NCBI RefSeq assembly: GCF_039994875.1
Contig: NZ_CP121196.1
Span: forward strand, 2,852,001 to 2,916,000
Reading direction: 5' to 3'
Length of the DNA: 64,000 nucleotides
Origin: Telmatobacter sp. DSM 110680
GTDB taxonomy: Bacteria; Acidobacteriota; Terriglobia; Terriglobales; Acidobacteriaceae
Shown: positions 1 to 8,640 of the stretch, piece after piece
Numbering within the stretch: position 1 is the first letter of the stretch
How the letters are laid out: each line of letters starts with the position of its first letter
The notes under the pieces: model-generated
The model's database searches: none
What the model saw: only the letters and a program-made list of their open reading frames with translations
Told to the model about the DNA's origin: nothing
Translations under genes and position numbers: made by a program

Positions 1-296
1 GAAAATGGCAACTTTGGAGAAAAGCGCGCGGAAATCTTCATTGTCTTTTGCAGGTGACTGCGATTCCTTTCACGGAGTACGGCGAGTCATTCTAATTGAA
101 CTACGCACTTCATGTATGTGCAGTTCAACCAATCGCGCGGCCCTGCCTTGAAACCCCTCAAATGCGGCCTAATGGCGTCCTGACCCTTCCCGTTGAGCGT
201 TGTTGGCATCTAAAGCCCTAGACCGCAAATCAAGTGCCGTCTGTAAAATGAATCTATCAATTTAAAGGAACCTCGCAACGAGGCCAGAAAGCATCC
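1..296. other. Gene-free left edge with one imperfect inverted repeat
   Basis: I see no coding region or recognisable RNA gene here. At 96-128 there is an inverted repeat: TTGAACT (96-102) and GCAC (105-108) pair with GTGC (118-121) and AGTTCAA (122-128), leaving a 2-base bulge and a 9-base loop. No T-run follows it, so it may be an operator, an RNA hairpin or the end of an upstream transcript. The rest is presumably the leader and promoter of the lipid kinase at 297. Confidence 0.4.
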
Positions 297-1247
297 ATGC
301 GCCGTGTCGCGCTGATCTACAACCCTGCTTCAGGACAGCACTCCGGGCGCCGCTCCTCCCACATTCAGAGCGCGCTTGCGGTTCTGCGCGATGCCGGAAT
401 CGACGCTGAGGCCCTGGAGACACACGCCCCTGGCAGCGGCAAGTCGCTGGCCCTCGCCGCGGTGCGTCAAGGTTACGACGCCGTTATCGCCTGCGGTGGT
501 GATGGAACAGTACACGAGGTGCTGCAATCGCTGGTCGGGACAAACGTTGCGCTGGGGGTGATACCACTGGGTACAGCGAATGCATTGGCGCAAAATCTTG
601 GTCTGGGGCGCCATCCCGTAAAGGCCATGCGCGCCCTTGTCAACGCGGAACCGGTTGAAATCCCGGTTGGCCGCATCCATTTTCGAGAGGAGAATGGCGC
701 GCGCGGCTGGCGTTATTTCACAGTCGCCGCGGGTGTGGGTGCGGATGCTCTGCTTATGTCGAGCATGGACCCGGGCCTCAAGCGTCGTTTTGGTTACGCG
801 CTTTACATGCTTGAGGCTTTCAAAATCTGGGCCTCTCATCCGTTTCCACTGTTCGACGCATCTTTTTCCATCGATGGCAATGCAGAGCCGCGCGTCGAGC
901 AGGTCTCGCAACTTCTCGCGATCCGCATTCGATCATTTGGCGGAGCGCTGGGCGTGCTGGCTCCGGGCGCTACGCTGCATAAGAAGGACCTCAGTCTCGT
1001 CGCCTTCAAAACTCGAAGCAGGTTACAGTATCTTCGCTTTCTCCTTGCCACTCTTGTTGGACGCCAGACCTTCTCGCGCACAATTGAATTGCTCGACGCC
1101 GATGCCGTCGAATGCCGCGTGTTGAACGGATCAAAAAGCCGCGTGTTTGTAGAGGCAGATGGAGAAGTACTTGGTGTTCTGCCCGCTCGCATCGAACTGG
1201 CACGCGAAACACTCATTCTTCTAGTCCCTCCCCACGCCGAGCCGTAA
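297..1247 (+). CDS. Diacylglycerol kinase family lipid kinase
   Basis: This 316-residue protein has the usual length and layout of the bacterial DagK/YegS/BmrU lipid-kinase family, which phosphorylates diacylglycerol or related lipids with ATP at the membrane. The nucleotide-binding motif GGDGT is at residues 67-71, following the IYNPASG strand near residues 7-13. A GT-x-N motif (LGTANALA) is at about 91-98. The C-terminal half matches the beta-sandwich part of the fold. There is no signal peptide, as expected for a cytoplasmic, membrane-associated enzyme. The exact lipid substrate cannot be read from sequence. The PAP2-type phosphatase at 16210 could act on related lipids, but the two genes are not linked. 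Confidence 0.9.
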   Translation: MRRVALIYNPASGQHSGRRSSHIQSALAVLRDAGIDAEALETHAPGSGKSLALAAVRQGYDAVIACGGDGTVHEVLQSLVGTNVALGVIPLGTANALAQNLGLGRHPVKAMRALVNAEPVEIPVGRIHFREENGARGWRYFTVAAGVGADALLMSSMDPGLKRRFGYALYMLEAFKIWASHPFPLFDASFSIDGNAEPRVEQVSQLLAIRIRSFGGALGVLAPGATLHKKDLSLVAFKTRSRLQYLRFLLATLVGRQTFSRTIELLDADAVECRVLNGSKSRVFVEADGEVLGVLPARIELARETLILLVPPHAEP

Positions 1248-1350
1248 GCATTTCCGCAACAGACTAAGTTCGCCGAAATCCTTCCCATTTGCATCGTCAA
1301 TCCCCCGCCTGCAATCATCGCTGCGACGTATTTTCATTCGAGGCTTCAGC

Positions 1351-2298
1351 ATGAAAAAATCTGCGATTCTTTTCTGCACCGCACTCACAGTCTTCATCGC
1401 AACTGCATGCACGCAAAAACCTGCATGGCAACCCGCGCCCGGCCACGTCACCCTGCCTCTCTGGCCCAACGGGGCACCCGGCGCGTCCTCGAACCCACAG
1501 CCTGAAATCGACACCACCAAGCTCACCGACAATCTGATCGCCGGTAAGTCGCTCGTTCGGCTGGGAAACGTTTCTAACCCAACGCTCACCGTTTACTCAC
1601 CGAAGGGCGGCGCTGCGCTGCCGGCCGTCGTGGTGTTTCCCGGCGGCGGATATCAAATTCTCGCCATCGATCTTGAAGGTACTGAAGTCTGTGACTGGCT
1701 CAACTCGATCAACGTGGCATGCGTTCTGGTGAAGTACCGCGTACCCAATACCGGTCCCTTTCCAAAATCACCAGCAGCCCTGCAGGATGCGCAACGCGCG
1801 CTGGGTATGGTTCGTCAACACGCGGCAGAATGGCATATTGATCCCAACCGGGTAGGTGTTCTTGGCTTCTCCGCCGGCGCGCATCTCTCTGCTGCACTGA
1901 GCACTCATTTCGACAAGCGCCTCTACGATCCCATCGACGCTGCGGACCAGCTCAGTTGCCGTCCAGAATTTGCGTTCATCATCTACCCCGGATATCTCGC
2001 GAATGCGGCGCAAAACATGGCGCCCAATGCCGACATCAATCCCACCGAGAAAACTCCGCCAAGCTTCATCGTGCAGGCAGAAGATGATCCGGTGCACGTC
2101 GAAAATGCCACAGTCTATTTTCTGCAGCTCAAGGCCGCGAAGGTTCCGGCTGAATTGCACATCTACGCTGAAGGCGGCCATGGATACGGCCTGCGCCGCA
2201 CCGAGTTGCCGGTGACAATGTGGCCGGATGCCGCCAAAACGTGGCTGCAAACAATCAAAGTGCTGCCGTCTGGTTCGCACCCCAAGGGTGGCAAATAG
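1351..2298 (+). CDS. Secreted alpha/beta-hydrolase, esterase/acetylxylan-esterase-like
   Basis: This 315-residue protein starts with a hydrophobic signal ending in a cysteine (C20) in a lipobox-like context, so it may be a lipoprotein. The oxyanion-type segment FPGGGY is at about 96-101 and the nucleophile elbow GFSAG at 172-176 (Ser174). An acid (AEDDP) and the catalytic His (EGGHGYG) follow near the C-terminus. This arrangement is typical of the BD-FAE/acetyl-esterase group that deacetylates plant polysaccharides or similar esters. A GAGG ribosome-binding site precedes the ATG. The substrate is inferred only from family and from the many glycosidases in the window. Confidence 0.85.
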   Translation: MKKSAILFCTALTVFIATACTQKPAWQPAPGHVTLPLWPNGAPGASSNPQPEIDTTKLTDNLIAGKSLVRLGNVSNPTLTVYSPKGGAALPAVVVFPGGGYQILAIDLEGTEVCDWLNSINVACVLVKYRVPNTGPFPKSPAALQDAQRALGMVRQHAAEWHIDPNRVGVLGFSAGAHLSAALSTHFDKRLYDPIDAADQLSCRPEFAFIIYPGYLANAAQNMAPNADINPTEKTPPSFIVQAEDDPVHVENATVYFLQLKAAKVPAELHIYAEGGHGYGLRRTELPVTMWPDAAKTWLQTIKVLPSGSHPKGGK

Positions 2299-2308
2299 AA
2301 TTATCCCG

Positions 2309-2788
2309 ATGCTCTTTGGCGTACTCACAATTTCCGACCGCTGCTCGCAGGGCCTGATGACCGATACCGCAGGCCCCGCGGTCGTCGATTTGCTCCGCCA
2401 GCACTGGCCTGCAGCCCAGGTTGAAAATGCTCTCGTCCCGGATGACGAAGAAAAGATCGTGGCCCAGCTTCAACATTGGAGCGCACAGGGAGCGGCCCTG
2501 ATTCTTACCGCAGGCGGAACCGGCATGAGCCTGCGGGATCGCACTCCCGAGGCGACTCTACGCGTTCTCGATCGTCTCGCACCCGGCCTCAGCGAGGCCA
2601 TGCGCTCGCGCGGCGCCGAAAGCAATCCATTCTCGTGGCTATCCCGCGGAGTTGCCGGAATGCGTGGTTCGACTCTGATCGTCAATTTGCCCGGAAGCAA
2701 ACGCGGCGCTGAAGAAAGCCTGACGTCGATCCTTGTTCTGCTGCGCCACGCGATTGAAGTAGCAGGTGGAAGTCAGAGTCATCCATAA
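2309..2788 (+). CDS. Molybdopterin adenylyltransferase-type protein (MogA/MoaB family)
   Basis: This 159-residue protein carries the MogA/MoaB signature: LTISDRC near the start, the TAGGTG nucleotide loop in the middle, and a final NLPGSKRG segment that is characteristic of the family. Such proteins adenylylate molybdopterin before molybdenum insertion. The frame is open further upstream to 2228, but that stretch overlaps the end of the preceding esterase. The ATG at 2309 matches the family N-terminus and lies 10 bases after the esterase stop, so the two are probably co-transcribed. The product could supply cofactor to the molybdoenzyme MsrP encoded 1.3 kb downstream. Confidence 0.88.
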   Translation: MLFGVLTISDRCSQGLMTDTAGPAVVDLLRQHWPAAQVENALVPDDEEKIVAQLQHWSAQGAALILTAGGTGMSLRDRTPEATLRVLDRLAPGLSEAMRSRGAESNPFSWLSRGVAGMRGSTLIVNLPGSKRGAEESLTSILVLLRHAIEVAGGSQSHP

Positions 2789-2848
2789 CGGAGATGCTCC
2801 CCAATTTCGTGCGGACTCTGACGCGCTTGCGCGTAGTCACCATTCTGC

Positions 2849-2860
2849 GCAATCGATTGC
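2849..2860. promoter_or_regulatory. LacI-family operator-like palindrome
   Basis: The perfect 12-base palindrome GCAATCGATTGC with a central CG has the form of operators read by LacI-family proteins. It sits about 60 bases upstream of the LacI-family gene that starts at 2916, so autoregulation is the simplest reading. A -10-like TAAAAT lies at 2900-2905. Confidence 0.5.
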
Positions 2861-2915
2861 ATAATGCGCCTTTCTGGTGTCCACAGGGGTTTAATCCTCT
2901 AAAATCGGTTTATCT

Positions 2916-4028
2916 GTGGGCGGACCAAGAAAAAATCCGAGTGCTTTTCGCACGACCGGAGCAAGTATTCGCGAGGTCGCCGGGGGTGCAGGCGTCTCCA
3001 TCGCTACAGTCTCGCGCGTAGTAAACGGGATCTCTACCGTTGCTCCAGAACTTGCCGAGCGCGTGTGGCGTGTCATCCGGGAAGTGGGCTACGTACCCAA
3101 CACGCAGGCGCGCGCGCTGGTTTCTGGCCGCAGTCACATGCTTGGCCTGGTAGTCTCGGAAATCACGAACCCTTTTTTCCCTGAACTGGTGCAGGAGTTT
3201 GAAAATCTTGCCGTAGAGCAGGGCTACGAGGTCTTCATTGGTTCAACAAACTACGAAGCCCCGCGCACCGAGGCGCTAATTCGACGCATGCTGCAACGCA
3301 GTGTCGACGGTGTCGCCATCATGACATTTGGTATCGAAGAGAAGCTGATTCAGAAACTGGTCGAGCGCGCTTTCCCTCTTGTATTCGTGGATGCCGGCCC
3401 TGACCTTCCCAATATTCGCGTCTTGAAAGTGAATTATGGCGAAGGGATTCGGGAGGCAGTGCAGCATCTGGCTGGGTTAGGCCATCGCCAGATAGCCTTT
3501 GTAAGCGGACCTCTGCAGATGCGCTCTGCGGTAGCTCGCCGCGATGCCTTCCTGAGTTCCATGAGCGAACTTGACCTCATCGTGCCACCCGAACATCTGG
3601 TTGAAGGCACGCACACGATGGAAGGTGGCATTAAGGCCGCCGATCATCTGCTCTCCCTGGCTACGCTTCCCACGGCCATTATGTGCTCCAACGACATGAC
3701 TGCTATTGGCGTGCTGCACGGACTGCATCGCAGGACACACCCTGTACCCCTGGATGTTTCGGTGGTTGGATTTGACGACATTCATCTCGCTCAGTTCATG
3801 CTGCCGCCGCTTACAACAATTCAGATGTCGTGCAAGCAACTTGCTACGGCCGCGGTACAGGCGCTGCGCGCAGGCATAGAACCAAATCATCCACAGGCCC
3901 AGCAACGAGAGTGGTTGATCTCCACGCAGCTGGTCGTCCGCCAGTCCACCGCAAATCCCCGCGGCGGCCTTCCTGCCCCGGCCAAGGCCAAGTCTGCAAC
4001 TCGCCGTGGCGCGGTCAAACACTCATAG
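2916..4028 (+). CDS. LacI-family transcriptional regulator
   Basis: This 370-residue protein has an N-terminal LacI helix-turn-helix (VAGGAGVSIATVSRVVNG, about residues 21-38) and a hinge, followed by a periplasmic-binding-protein-like effector domain (LGLVVSEITNPFFPEL and onward). The length is slightly above the usual 330-350 because of a short N-terminal extension and a basic tail of about 25 residues. The start is GTG with no Shine-Dalgarno sequence. A -10-like TAAAAT ends only 10 bases before it, which suggests a leaderless transcript. No sugar-transport or catabolic genes are adjacent, so the effector and targets are unknown. The palindrome at 2849-2860 is a likely own operator. Confidence 0.93.
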   Translation: MGGPRKNPSAFRTTGASIREVAGGAGVSIATVSRVVNGISTVAPELAERVWRVIREVGYVPNTQARALVSGRSHMLGLVVSEITNPFFPELVQEFENLAVEQGYEVFIGSTNYEAPRTEALIRRMLQRSVDGVAIMTFGIEEKLIQKLVERAFPLVFVDAGPDLPNIRVLKVNYGEGIREAVQHLAGLGHRQIAFVSGPLQMRSAVARRDAFLSSMSELDLIVPPEHLVEGTHTMEGGIKAADHLLSLATLPTAIMCSNDMTAIGVLHGLHRRTHPVPLDVSVVGFDDIHLAQFMLPPLTTIQMSCKQLATAAVQALRAGIEPNHPQAQQREWLISTQLVVRQSTANPRGGLPAPAKAKSATRRGAVKHS

Positions 4029-4065
4029 CCTCTTTTTCCTTCAGATCGAATCACTTCCAGCCTGT

Positions 4066-4096
4066 TGTAACTTGTTCCCGGTCGAAGGAATCTAAT
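4066..4096 (+). promoter_or_regulatory. Possible ECF-sigma-type promoter for msrPQ
   Basis: TGTAACTT (4066-4073) is followed after 17 bases by TCTAAT (4091-4096). This resembles extracytoplasmic-function sigma promoters, which have an AAC-type -35 box. It lies 40 bases before the msrP start. The match is by eye and short, so confidence is low. Confidence 0.3.
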
Positions 4097-4135
4097 GGAT
4101 GTAATACCCCGTTCTAGTGATGTGAGGTCATTTTC

Positions 4136-5131
4136 ATGCTGATTGGTAAGCCATCTGACATTCCTTCCTCCGAGATCACCTCTCGCGAGGATTACAACGA
4201 GTACTTCAGCCGGCGGCGATTTCTGCGCAATGCTCTTGCCGGCACCGCCGCTGCGGGTGCTGCTATCACAGGAGCAGATCGCGTGGCGGATATCATCGCT
4301 CCGCGCACCAGCGCCTGGGCCGACGCCACCAAGTTGCAAACAGTGAAGAGCCCTCTCACCACAACCGGGGAACAGCTGACCTCATTGCAGGATGTGACCC
4401 ACTACAACAACTTTTACGAGTTCGGCGTGCAGAAGAATGAACCGGCTGAAAATGCAGGCGCCCTGCCCACCCGCCCATGGGTCGTAAAAGTGGATGGCAA
4501 GGTGAAACAGCCGAAGACTTTTGACATCGACGCGCTGTTGAAATTGCGTCCGCTGGAAGACCGCATCTATCGGCATCGCTGCGTCGAGGCGTGGAGCATG
4601 GTGATTCCATGGATAGGCTATTCGCTCTCTGAGTTAATCAAGGAATGCGATCCGCTGCCAAGCGCCAAGTACGTTCAATTCCTCTCTTACTACAACACCA
4701 AGGTAGAGAAGTGGGCGAATGAGGCATCGTTCTACTCGGCTTACTCAGAAGGCCTGAGAATGGACGAAGCCATGAACCCGCTCACGCTGCTCACCTTCGG
4801 ACTTTATGGCGAGGTTCTTCCCAATCAAAACGGCGCGCCTATCCGCGTCGTGCTTCCGTGGAAATACGGATTTAAGTCTGCGAAGTCGATAGTGGCCATT
4901 CGCTTCCTCGACAAGGAGCCGCCTACTACCTGGAGTCAGATGGGGCCGAGTGAATACGGCTTCTATTCCAATGTGAATCCCAATGTCGATCATCCGCGTT
5001 GGAGCCAAAAAACGGAACGCCGCATCGGCCTGCCGTTCTATCAGCAGCGCCGCACAACGCTGATGTTCAACGGTTATGGCGAACAGGTTGCCTCGATGTA
5101 TAACGGGATGGACCTAAAAAAATACTTCTAG
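4136..5131 (+). CDS. msrP: Protein-methionine-sulfoxide reductase catalytic subunit MsrP
   Basis: MsrP (YedY) is a periplasmic molybdopterin enzyme that repairs methionine sulfoxide in envelope proteins. This 331-residue copy has a twin-arginine signal (SRRRFLRN, residues 25-32) followed by an Ala/Gly-rich hydrophobic stretch and AWA. The molybdenum-ligand cysteine is in HRCVEAW (Cys149). A GAGG ribosome-binding site precedes the ATG. The membrane haem partner MsrQ follows 112 bases downstream on the same strand, the standard arrangement. A MogA/MoaB-type protein upstream may contribute to cofactor synthesis. Confidence 0.96.
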   Translation: MLIGKPSDIPSSEITSREDYNEYFSRRRFLRNALAGTAAAGAAITGADRVADIIAPRTSAWADATKLQTVKSPLTTTGEQLTSLQDVTHYNNFYEFGVQKNEPAENAGALPTRPWVVKVDGKVKQPKTFDIDALLKLRPLEDRIYRHRCVEAWSMVIPWIGYSLSELIKECDPLPSAKYVQFLSYYNTKVEKWANEASFYSAYSEGLRMDEAMNPLTLLTFGLYGEVLPNQNGAPIRVVLPWKYGFKSAKSIVAIRFLDKEPPTTWSQMGPSEYGFYSNVNPNVDHPRWSQKTERRIGLPFYQQRRTTLMFNGYGEQVASMYNGMDLKKYF

Positions 5132-5243
5132 CTGAGCTGGCGACATCGGTGTTCGATCAAAGTTAGCTTGTCAAATCGCCACCCCGTCAGTTCGCCGAGC
5201 AATTCCAAATCCACTCACTGGCGTAAACCGCCGTTGGACACGC

Positions 5244-5864
5244 ATGAACCGCAAGACACTCATCACGCTCAAGACCCTCACGTGGATAGCGTGCCTCTCG
5301 CCGTTCCTGCTGCTCGCATATCAAGGCATCACCAACACACTCGGCCCTGATCCCATATCGAAGATCACGCTGACCACCGGCTACAACACCCTGTTGTTGC
5401 TGATTCTGTCGTTAGCGATAACTCCGCTGCGCCTGCTCTCGCCGCGGTTTTCGTGGCTGATCAAATTCCGCCGGCTCCTGGGGCTCTTTGCGTTTTTCTA
5501 CGCATCACTGCACCTTGCCACCTACATTGCGCTCTACACGAATTTCGATCTGAATGTTATCAAGACCGACATAACCAAGCGCCGCTTCATCATCATCGGC
5601 GTCATTGCCTATACCCTCCTTGTTCCGCTTGCGGCTACGTCAACAACCTGGGCCATTCGCAAGCTAGGCGGCAAGCAATGGAACCGCCTGCACAAGCTGG
5701 TGTACGTCGCGGCGATCTGCGGAATCATTCACTACTGGTGGCAGGTAAAACCCGGCGTCAAGAGCCCGATGAATCTCACGATAACGCTGTTTATCCTGTT
5801 AGCCGCTCGGCCTGTGCTGGCATTTCTGCAGAAGCGCAGAGCGCGGCGCGCTGTGACTGCGTGA
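5244..5864 (+). CDS. msrQ: Haem-binding membrane subunit MsrQ
   Basis: MsrQ (YedZ) carries electrons from the respiratory chain to MsrP. This 206-residue protein has about six hydrophobic segments of the ferric-reductase-like transmembrane domain. Histidines placed to bind haem include those in SLHLATY, HKLVYVA and IIHYWWQVKPG. The last motif is characteristic of the family. The gene directly follows msrP and ends 13 bases before the convergent rnhB. Confidence 0.95.
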   Translation: MNRKTLITLKTLTWIACLSPFLLLAYQGITNTLGPDPISKITLTTGYNTLLLLILSLAITPLRLLSPRFSWLIKFRRLLGLFAFFYASLHLATYIALYTNFDLNVIKTDITKRRFIIIGVIAYTLLVPLAATSTTWAIRKLGGKQWNRLHKLVYVAAICGIIHYWWQVKPGVKSPMNLTITLFILLAARPVLAFLQKRRARRAVTA

Positions 5865-5877
5865 GTCGGTTCGGGAG

Positions 5878-6531
5878 CTATTGAATTTCCAGTTGTACCG
5901 CTTCAGGCAGCGCTTCGAAGTCCAGCATGGTCTGCGCCACCGGACTCCAGTTTTTGCGATGCATGGGAGTGGGTCCCAGACGATCCAGTGCGGCCCTGTG
6001 CTCCCGCGAGCAGTAGCCTTTATGTCGCGCCAGTCCGTAACCGGGATAAACGGCATCCAACTCAACAAGCAGGCGGTCGCGAAAGACCTTGGCGAGCACG
6101 CTTGCCGCAGCGATGGAGTAGCTGATCGCATCGCCGTGAATCACGGATTCCTGCGGACAGGGCCAGTCGATCGTGTCGCATCCATCAATCATCAGATAGT
6201 CGGGCTGGATCGCAAGTTGATTTACCGCTGTACGCATTGCCAGCAGGGAAGCCTTGCGGATGTTGATGCGGTCGATCGTCTCCACGTCAATCGCTGCGAT
6301 TGCAAATGCCAAGGCTTTGGCGCGGATCACCACGTCAAGTTCGTTACGCTTGTTCTCACATAGCTGTTTGGAATCATTAAGCCCCGTGAGCCGGCAACCT
6401 AGCGGCAGAATGACTGCGGCAGCAACCACCGGACCGAACATTGGCCCGCGTCCCACCTCGTCGCATCCCGCAATCTGTTGAAAGCCGCATTTCGCCGCAG
6501 CCCTCTCCAGCCTCCAACCGCATGCCGCCAT
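5878..6531 (-). CDS. rnhB: Ribonuclease HII
   Basis: RNase HII removes ribonucleotides embedded in DNA and RNA in RNA-DNA hybrids. This 217-residue protein has the DEVGRGP active-site motif (Asp24, Glu25), the MIDG aspartate near 116, and the later block GDAISYSIAAASVLAKVFRD. The frame extends upstream to 6747, but the ATG at 6531 fits the family N-terminus and is preferred. It is the distal member of the translation operon (rplS is upstream), although a small plus-strand gene and a terminator now lie between rplS and rnhB. It must therefore have its own promoter. Confidence 0.95.
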   Translation of the reverse strand: MAACGWRLERAAAKCGFQQIAGCDEVGRGPMFGPVVAAAVILPLGCRLTGLNDSKQLCENKRNELDVVIRAKALAFAIAAIDVETIDRINIRKASLLAMRTAVNQLAIQPDYLMIDGCDTIDWPCPQESVIHGDAISYSIAAASVLAKVFRDRLLVELDAVYPGYGLARHKGYCSREHRAALDRLGPTPMHRKNWSPVAQTMLDFEALPEAVQLEIQ

Positions 6532-6656
6532 GCCCTCAGTATATGAATGATTTCTACTTGTCGCTCTGTGAACTCCTGCGGAAAACCGGTTCGGTATTCG
6601 AGAGGTTAATCGGTCACGAGCGCTGAGAGCGCATCCAACAAACACAGGAGGGCATA

Positions 6657-6842
6657 ATGACCGAAAAGCTAAAGCCCACGCACACGCAGCCCGGCGGATT
6701 TGAAGAAAAGAAACCTCCGGCAGACGATGGCGTAGTGAACGATTCATTTGGCACGATCGATATCGCTGACTCGACCGGACTGGACGAAAACAAAGAGACG
6801 GGTGACGCCAAGCGCCTGAACAAAGACACTAAAGAAGACTGA
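6657..6842 (+). CDS. Small acidic, probably disordered protein of unknown function
   Basis: I do not recognise this 61-residue protein. A strong ribosome-binding site (CAGGAGGG, a few bases before the ATG) argues that it is translated. The sequence is rich in Asp, Glu, Lys, Thr and Gly, has no hydrophobic segment and no cysteine, and is probably disordered. It lies divergent to rnhB and convergent with rplS, whose terminator hairpin follows 52 bases after its stop. It could be a stress-related or nucleic-acid-associated small protein, but nothing in the sequence shows that. Confidence 0.65.
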   Translation: MTEKLKPTHTQPGGFEEKKPPADDGVVNDSFGTIDIADSTGLDENKETGDAKRLNKDTKED

Positions 6843-6893
6843 GCGAGGGGTTTTAGATACCTGACCGTCAGTCGATCATCATTTGCATATAAA

Positions 6894-6923
6894 CAAGAAC
6901 CCCAGCCAAAGCTGGGGTTCTTG
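6894..6923. terminator. Terminator hairpin between the small protein and rplS
   Basis: A perfect 13-base stem (CAAGAACCCCAGC with GCTGGGGTTCTTG) encloses the loop CAAA. On the minus strand, the direction of rplS, it is followed by TTTATATG. It probably ends the rplS transcript and may work in both directions. Confidence 0.8.
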
Positions 6924-6945
6924 TGGCCCTGAAAAGGGAAGCCTT

Positions 6946-7311
6946 CTATGCCTTGGCGGCGACGCGCTCCACTTCCTTCAGACGGGCGGCCTTGCCACGC
7001 AGTCCTCGGATGTAGAACAGCTTTGAGCGCCGCACCTTGTAACTGCGAACCTTCTCCACCTTGTCGACAACCTTTGAGTTGAACGGAAAGATGCGTTCTA
7101 CGCCCTGTCCAAAGCTCATTTTGCGGACGGTGAAGGTGCCTTGCGGTCCCTTGTTAATGGCGATCACGAGGCCTTCAAAAGCCTGCAAACGTTCCTTATC
7201 GCCTTCTTTAATCTTGACTTGCACGCGAACCTGGTCGCCGGGCACAAATGTAGGTAGATCGGTGCGCTTCAGCTTGTCGGCCAGGCGCTGCATTACTGGA
7301 TGGATAGACAT
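6946..7311 (-). CDS. rplS: 50S ribosomal protein L19
   Basis: L19 sits at the interface of the ribosomal subunits. This 121-residue protein is full length and strongly conserved: [20 protein letters not shown] near residue 25, the QAFEGLVIA block, VERIFPFNS, and the basic [21 protein letters not shown] at the C-terminus. In most bacteria rplS directly follows trmD. Here two other genes (the methyltransferase at 8071-8637 and the oppositely oriented DinB-like gene) separate them. Confidence 0.98.
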   Translation of the reverse strand: MSIHPVMQRLADKLKRTDLPTFVPGDQVRVQVKIKEGDKERLQAFEGLVIAINKGPQGTFTVRKMSFGQGVERIFPFNSKVVDKVEKVRSYKVRRSKLFYIRGLRGKAARLKEVERVAAKA

Positions 7312-7579
7312 AGCTTCTTCCTGCTGATGGACTCAGAACCTTGATTCTAACAGACAAACATACCCAACGCCTAGTCCGGTGTGGCTCCGGATGGGTTATC
7401 TTCTGCCAATCTCCATCTTACTCGAGAGCAGACATAACTTAAGGCCAGTGAGGAGCTTTAGAAGCTTCGGCGACGCCTTCGACGTGTCCCAATTGCTGGC
7501 TATTTCATATCGCTATGGGGTCACGTTTGCGCTTTGAGAGGTCACCAACCCTTGTTCGTTCTGCGGTATAGTCTTCGAC

Positions 7580-8050
7580 ATGGATGAGAAACGCGAACTT
7601 CTGCGCCACACCGTTGCGACATTGGCCTATCGTGCAACGCGGGCTCTCGAGGCCGCTCCAGAAAGCTTCGCCACCTTTGAGGGATGTGGGCGCCAGCCCG
7701 GCAAAATTCTCGCCCACATGGGCGATCTGTTCGACTGGGCGCTGAGCCTGGTGCAGGGAAGAGAGCGCTGGCACAATTCCACGCCCCGTCCGTGGCCACA
7801 GGAGAAAGCCCGCTTTTTCGCCGCGCTCAAAGCCTTCGACGACTATCTCGCTTCGAGTCAACCGCTCCACGCTGCCGCCGAGCCTCTCTTTCAGGGACCG
7901 ATCGCCGATGCACTCACGCATGTGGGACAAATAGCCATGATGCGTCGTCTTGCGGGTTCGCCCATCTGCGGAGAGAATTTATTCGTGGCCAGGATCGCCG
8001 GCGGCCAAGTCAGCGCCGAACAGCCAGCACCCGTTCAGCCTTTCCGCTGA
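7580..8050 (+). CDS. DinB-like (DfsB-type) four-helix protein
   Basis: This 156-residue protein has the short helical layout of the DinB/YfiT superfamily, which are metal-binding four-helix bundles, often small-molecule transferases or of unknown role. The metal-site-like segments are ILAHMGDLFDWAL (about 37-49) and ALTHVGQIAMMRRLAG (about 112-127). The gene reads opposite to its neighbours rplS and the methyltransferase, and so interrupts the translation operon. Another DinB-like gene lies at 18738. The reaction cannot be predicted. Confidence 0.75.
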   Translation: MDEKRELLRHTVATLAYRATRALEAAPESFATFEGCGRQPGKILAHMGDLFDWALSLVQGRERWHNSTPRPWPQEKARFFAALKAFDDYLASSQPLHAAAEPLFQGPIADALTHVGQIAMMRRLAGSPICGENLFVARIAGGQVSAEQPAPVQPFR

Positions 8051-8070
8051 GCCTCGGCTTTGTCTTGTGT

Positions 8071-8637
8071 TTATCGAATGAACGGAAAATACGCCGGAGT
8101 CGTCGCCTTGTATTGCGCGAATTCCTCTCCAAACCGCGCCGCCAGCAGTTTTTCTTCAGCGCGCACGCGGATTTCGGTACCAATCACGAAGAAGATCACC
8201 CCTGCAACCAGCAGCGGCCACCATGTCTTCGCGAATCCTGTTGCCAGCAACATGCCCAGCATCGAGGCGTAGATCGGATTCCGCAACCAGCGATAGGGCC
8301 CAGTGGTTATGAGTTTGTGATCCTCGCTGAGCGCCGCTTCGAATCTCCATTGCTTGTCCAAATGGCGCGCAGCCATCCAAACCAGGATCACCGATAGTGG
8401 TCCCAGGATCATGGACGCAATCAGCGACGGGGCCGACTTCTCAAACCCCGCCGGCCGCACGAATGCCCAGATACACGCGTAGCCCAGCATCACCAGCAGG
8501 ATTCCCCAACGGGAGGAGGGCGCTCTCTCTTTCTTGATCGCGCCGGCTGCCTGTTTACGGGGCTTCACAAATGCAAGCGCCCACGCGACCCAGCAGATTC
8601 CAAGCTCGACCCACGCAGCAATCTGCAACTCGCCCAT
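8071..8637 (-). CDS. Isoprenylcysteine carboxyl methyltransferase family membrane protein
   Basis: This 188-residue membrane protein has about five hydrophobic segments. It ends with the C-terminal signature of the ICMT/phospholipid-methyltransferase family: ITTGPYRWLRNPIYASML followed by EEKLLAARFGEEFAQY. Family members methylate a carboxyl or lipid amine at the membrane using S-adenosylmethionine. The bacterial substrates are mostly unknown. The gene is 3 bases from the trmD stop on the same strand, so it is probably co-transcribed with trmD. Confidence 0.88.
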   Translation of the reverse strand: MGELQIAAWVELGICWVAWALAFVKPRKQAAGAIKKERAPSSRWGILLVMLGYACIWAFVRPAGFEKSAPSLIASMILGPLSVILVWMAARHLDKQWRFEAALSEDHKLITTGPYRWLRNPIYASMLGMLLATGFAKTWWPLLVAGVIFFVIGTEIRVRAEEKLLAARFGEEFAQYKATTPAYFPFIR

Positions 8638-8640
8638 TCC

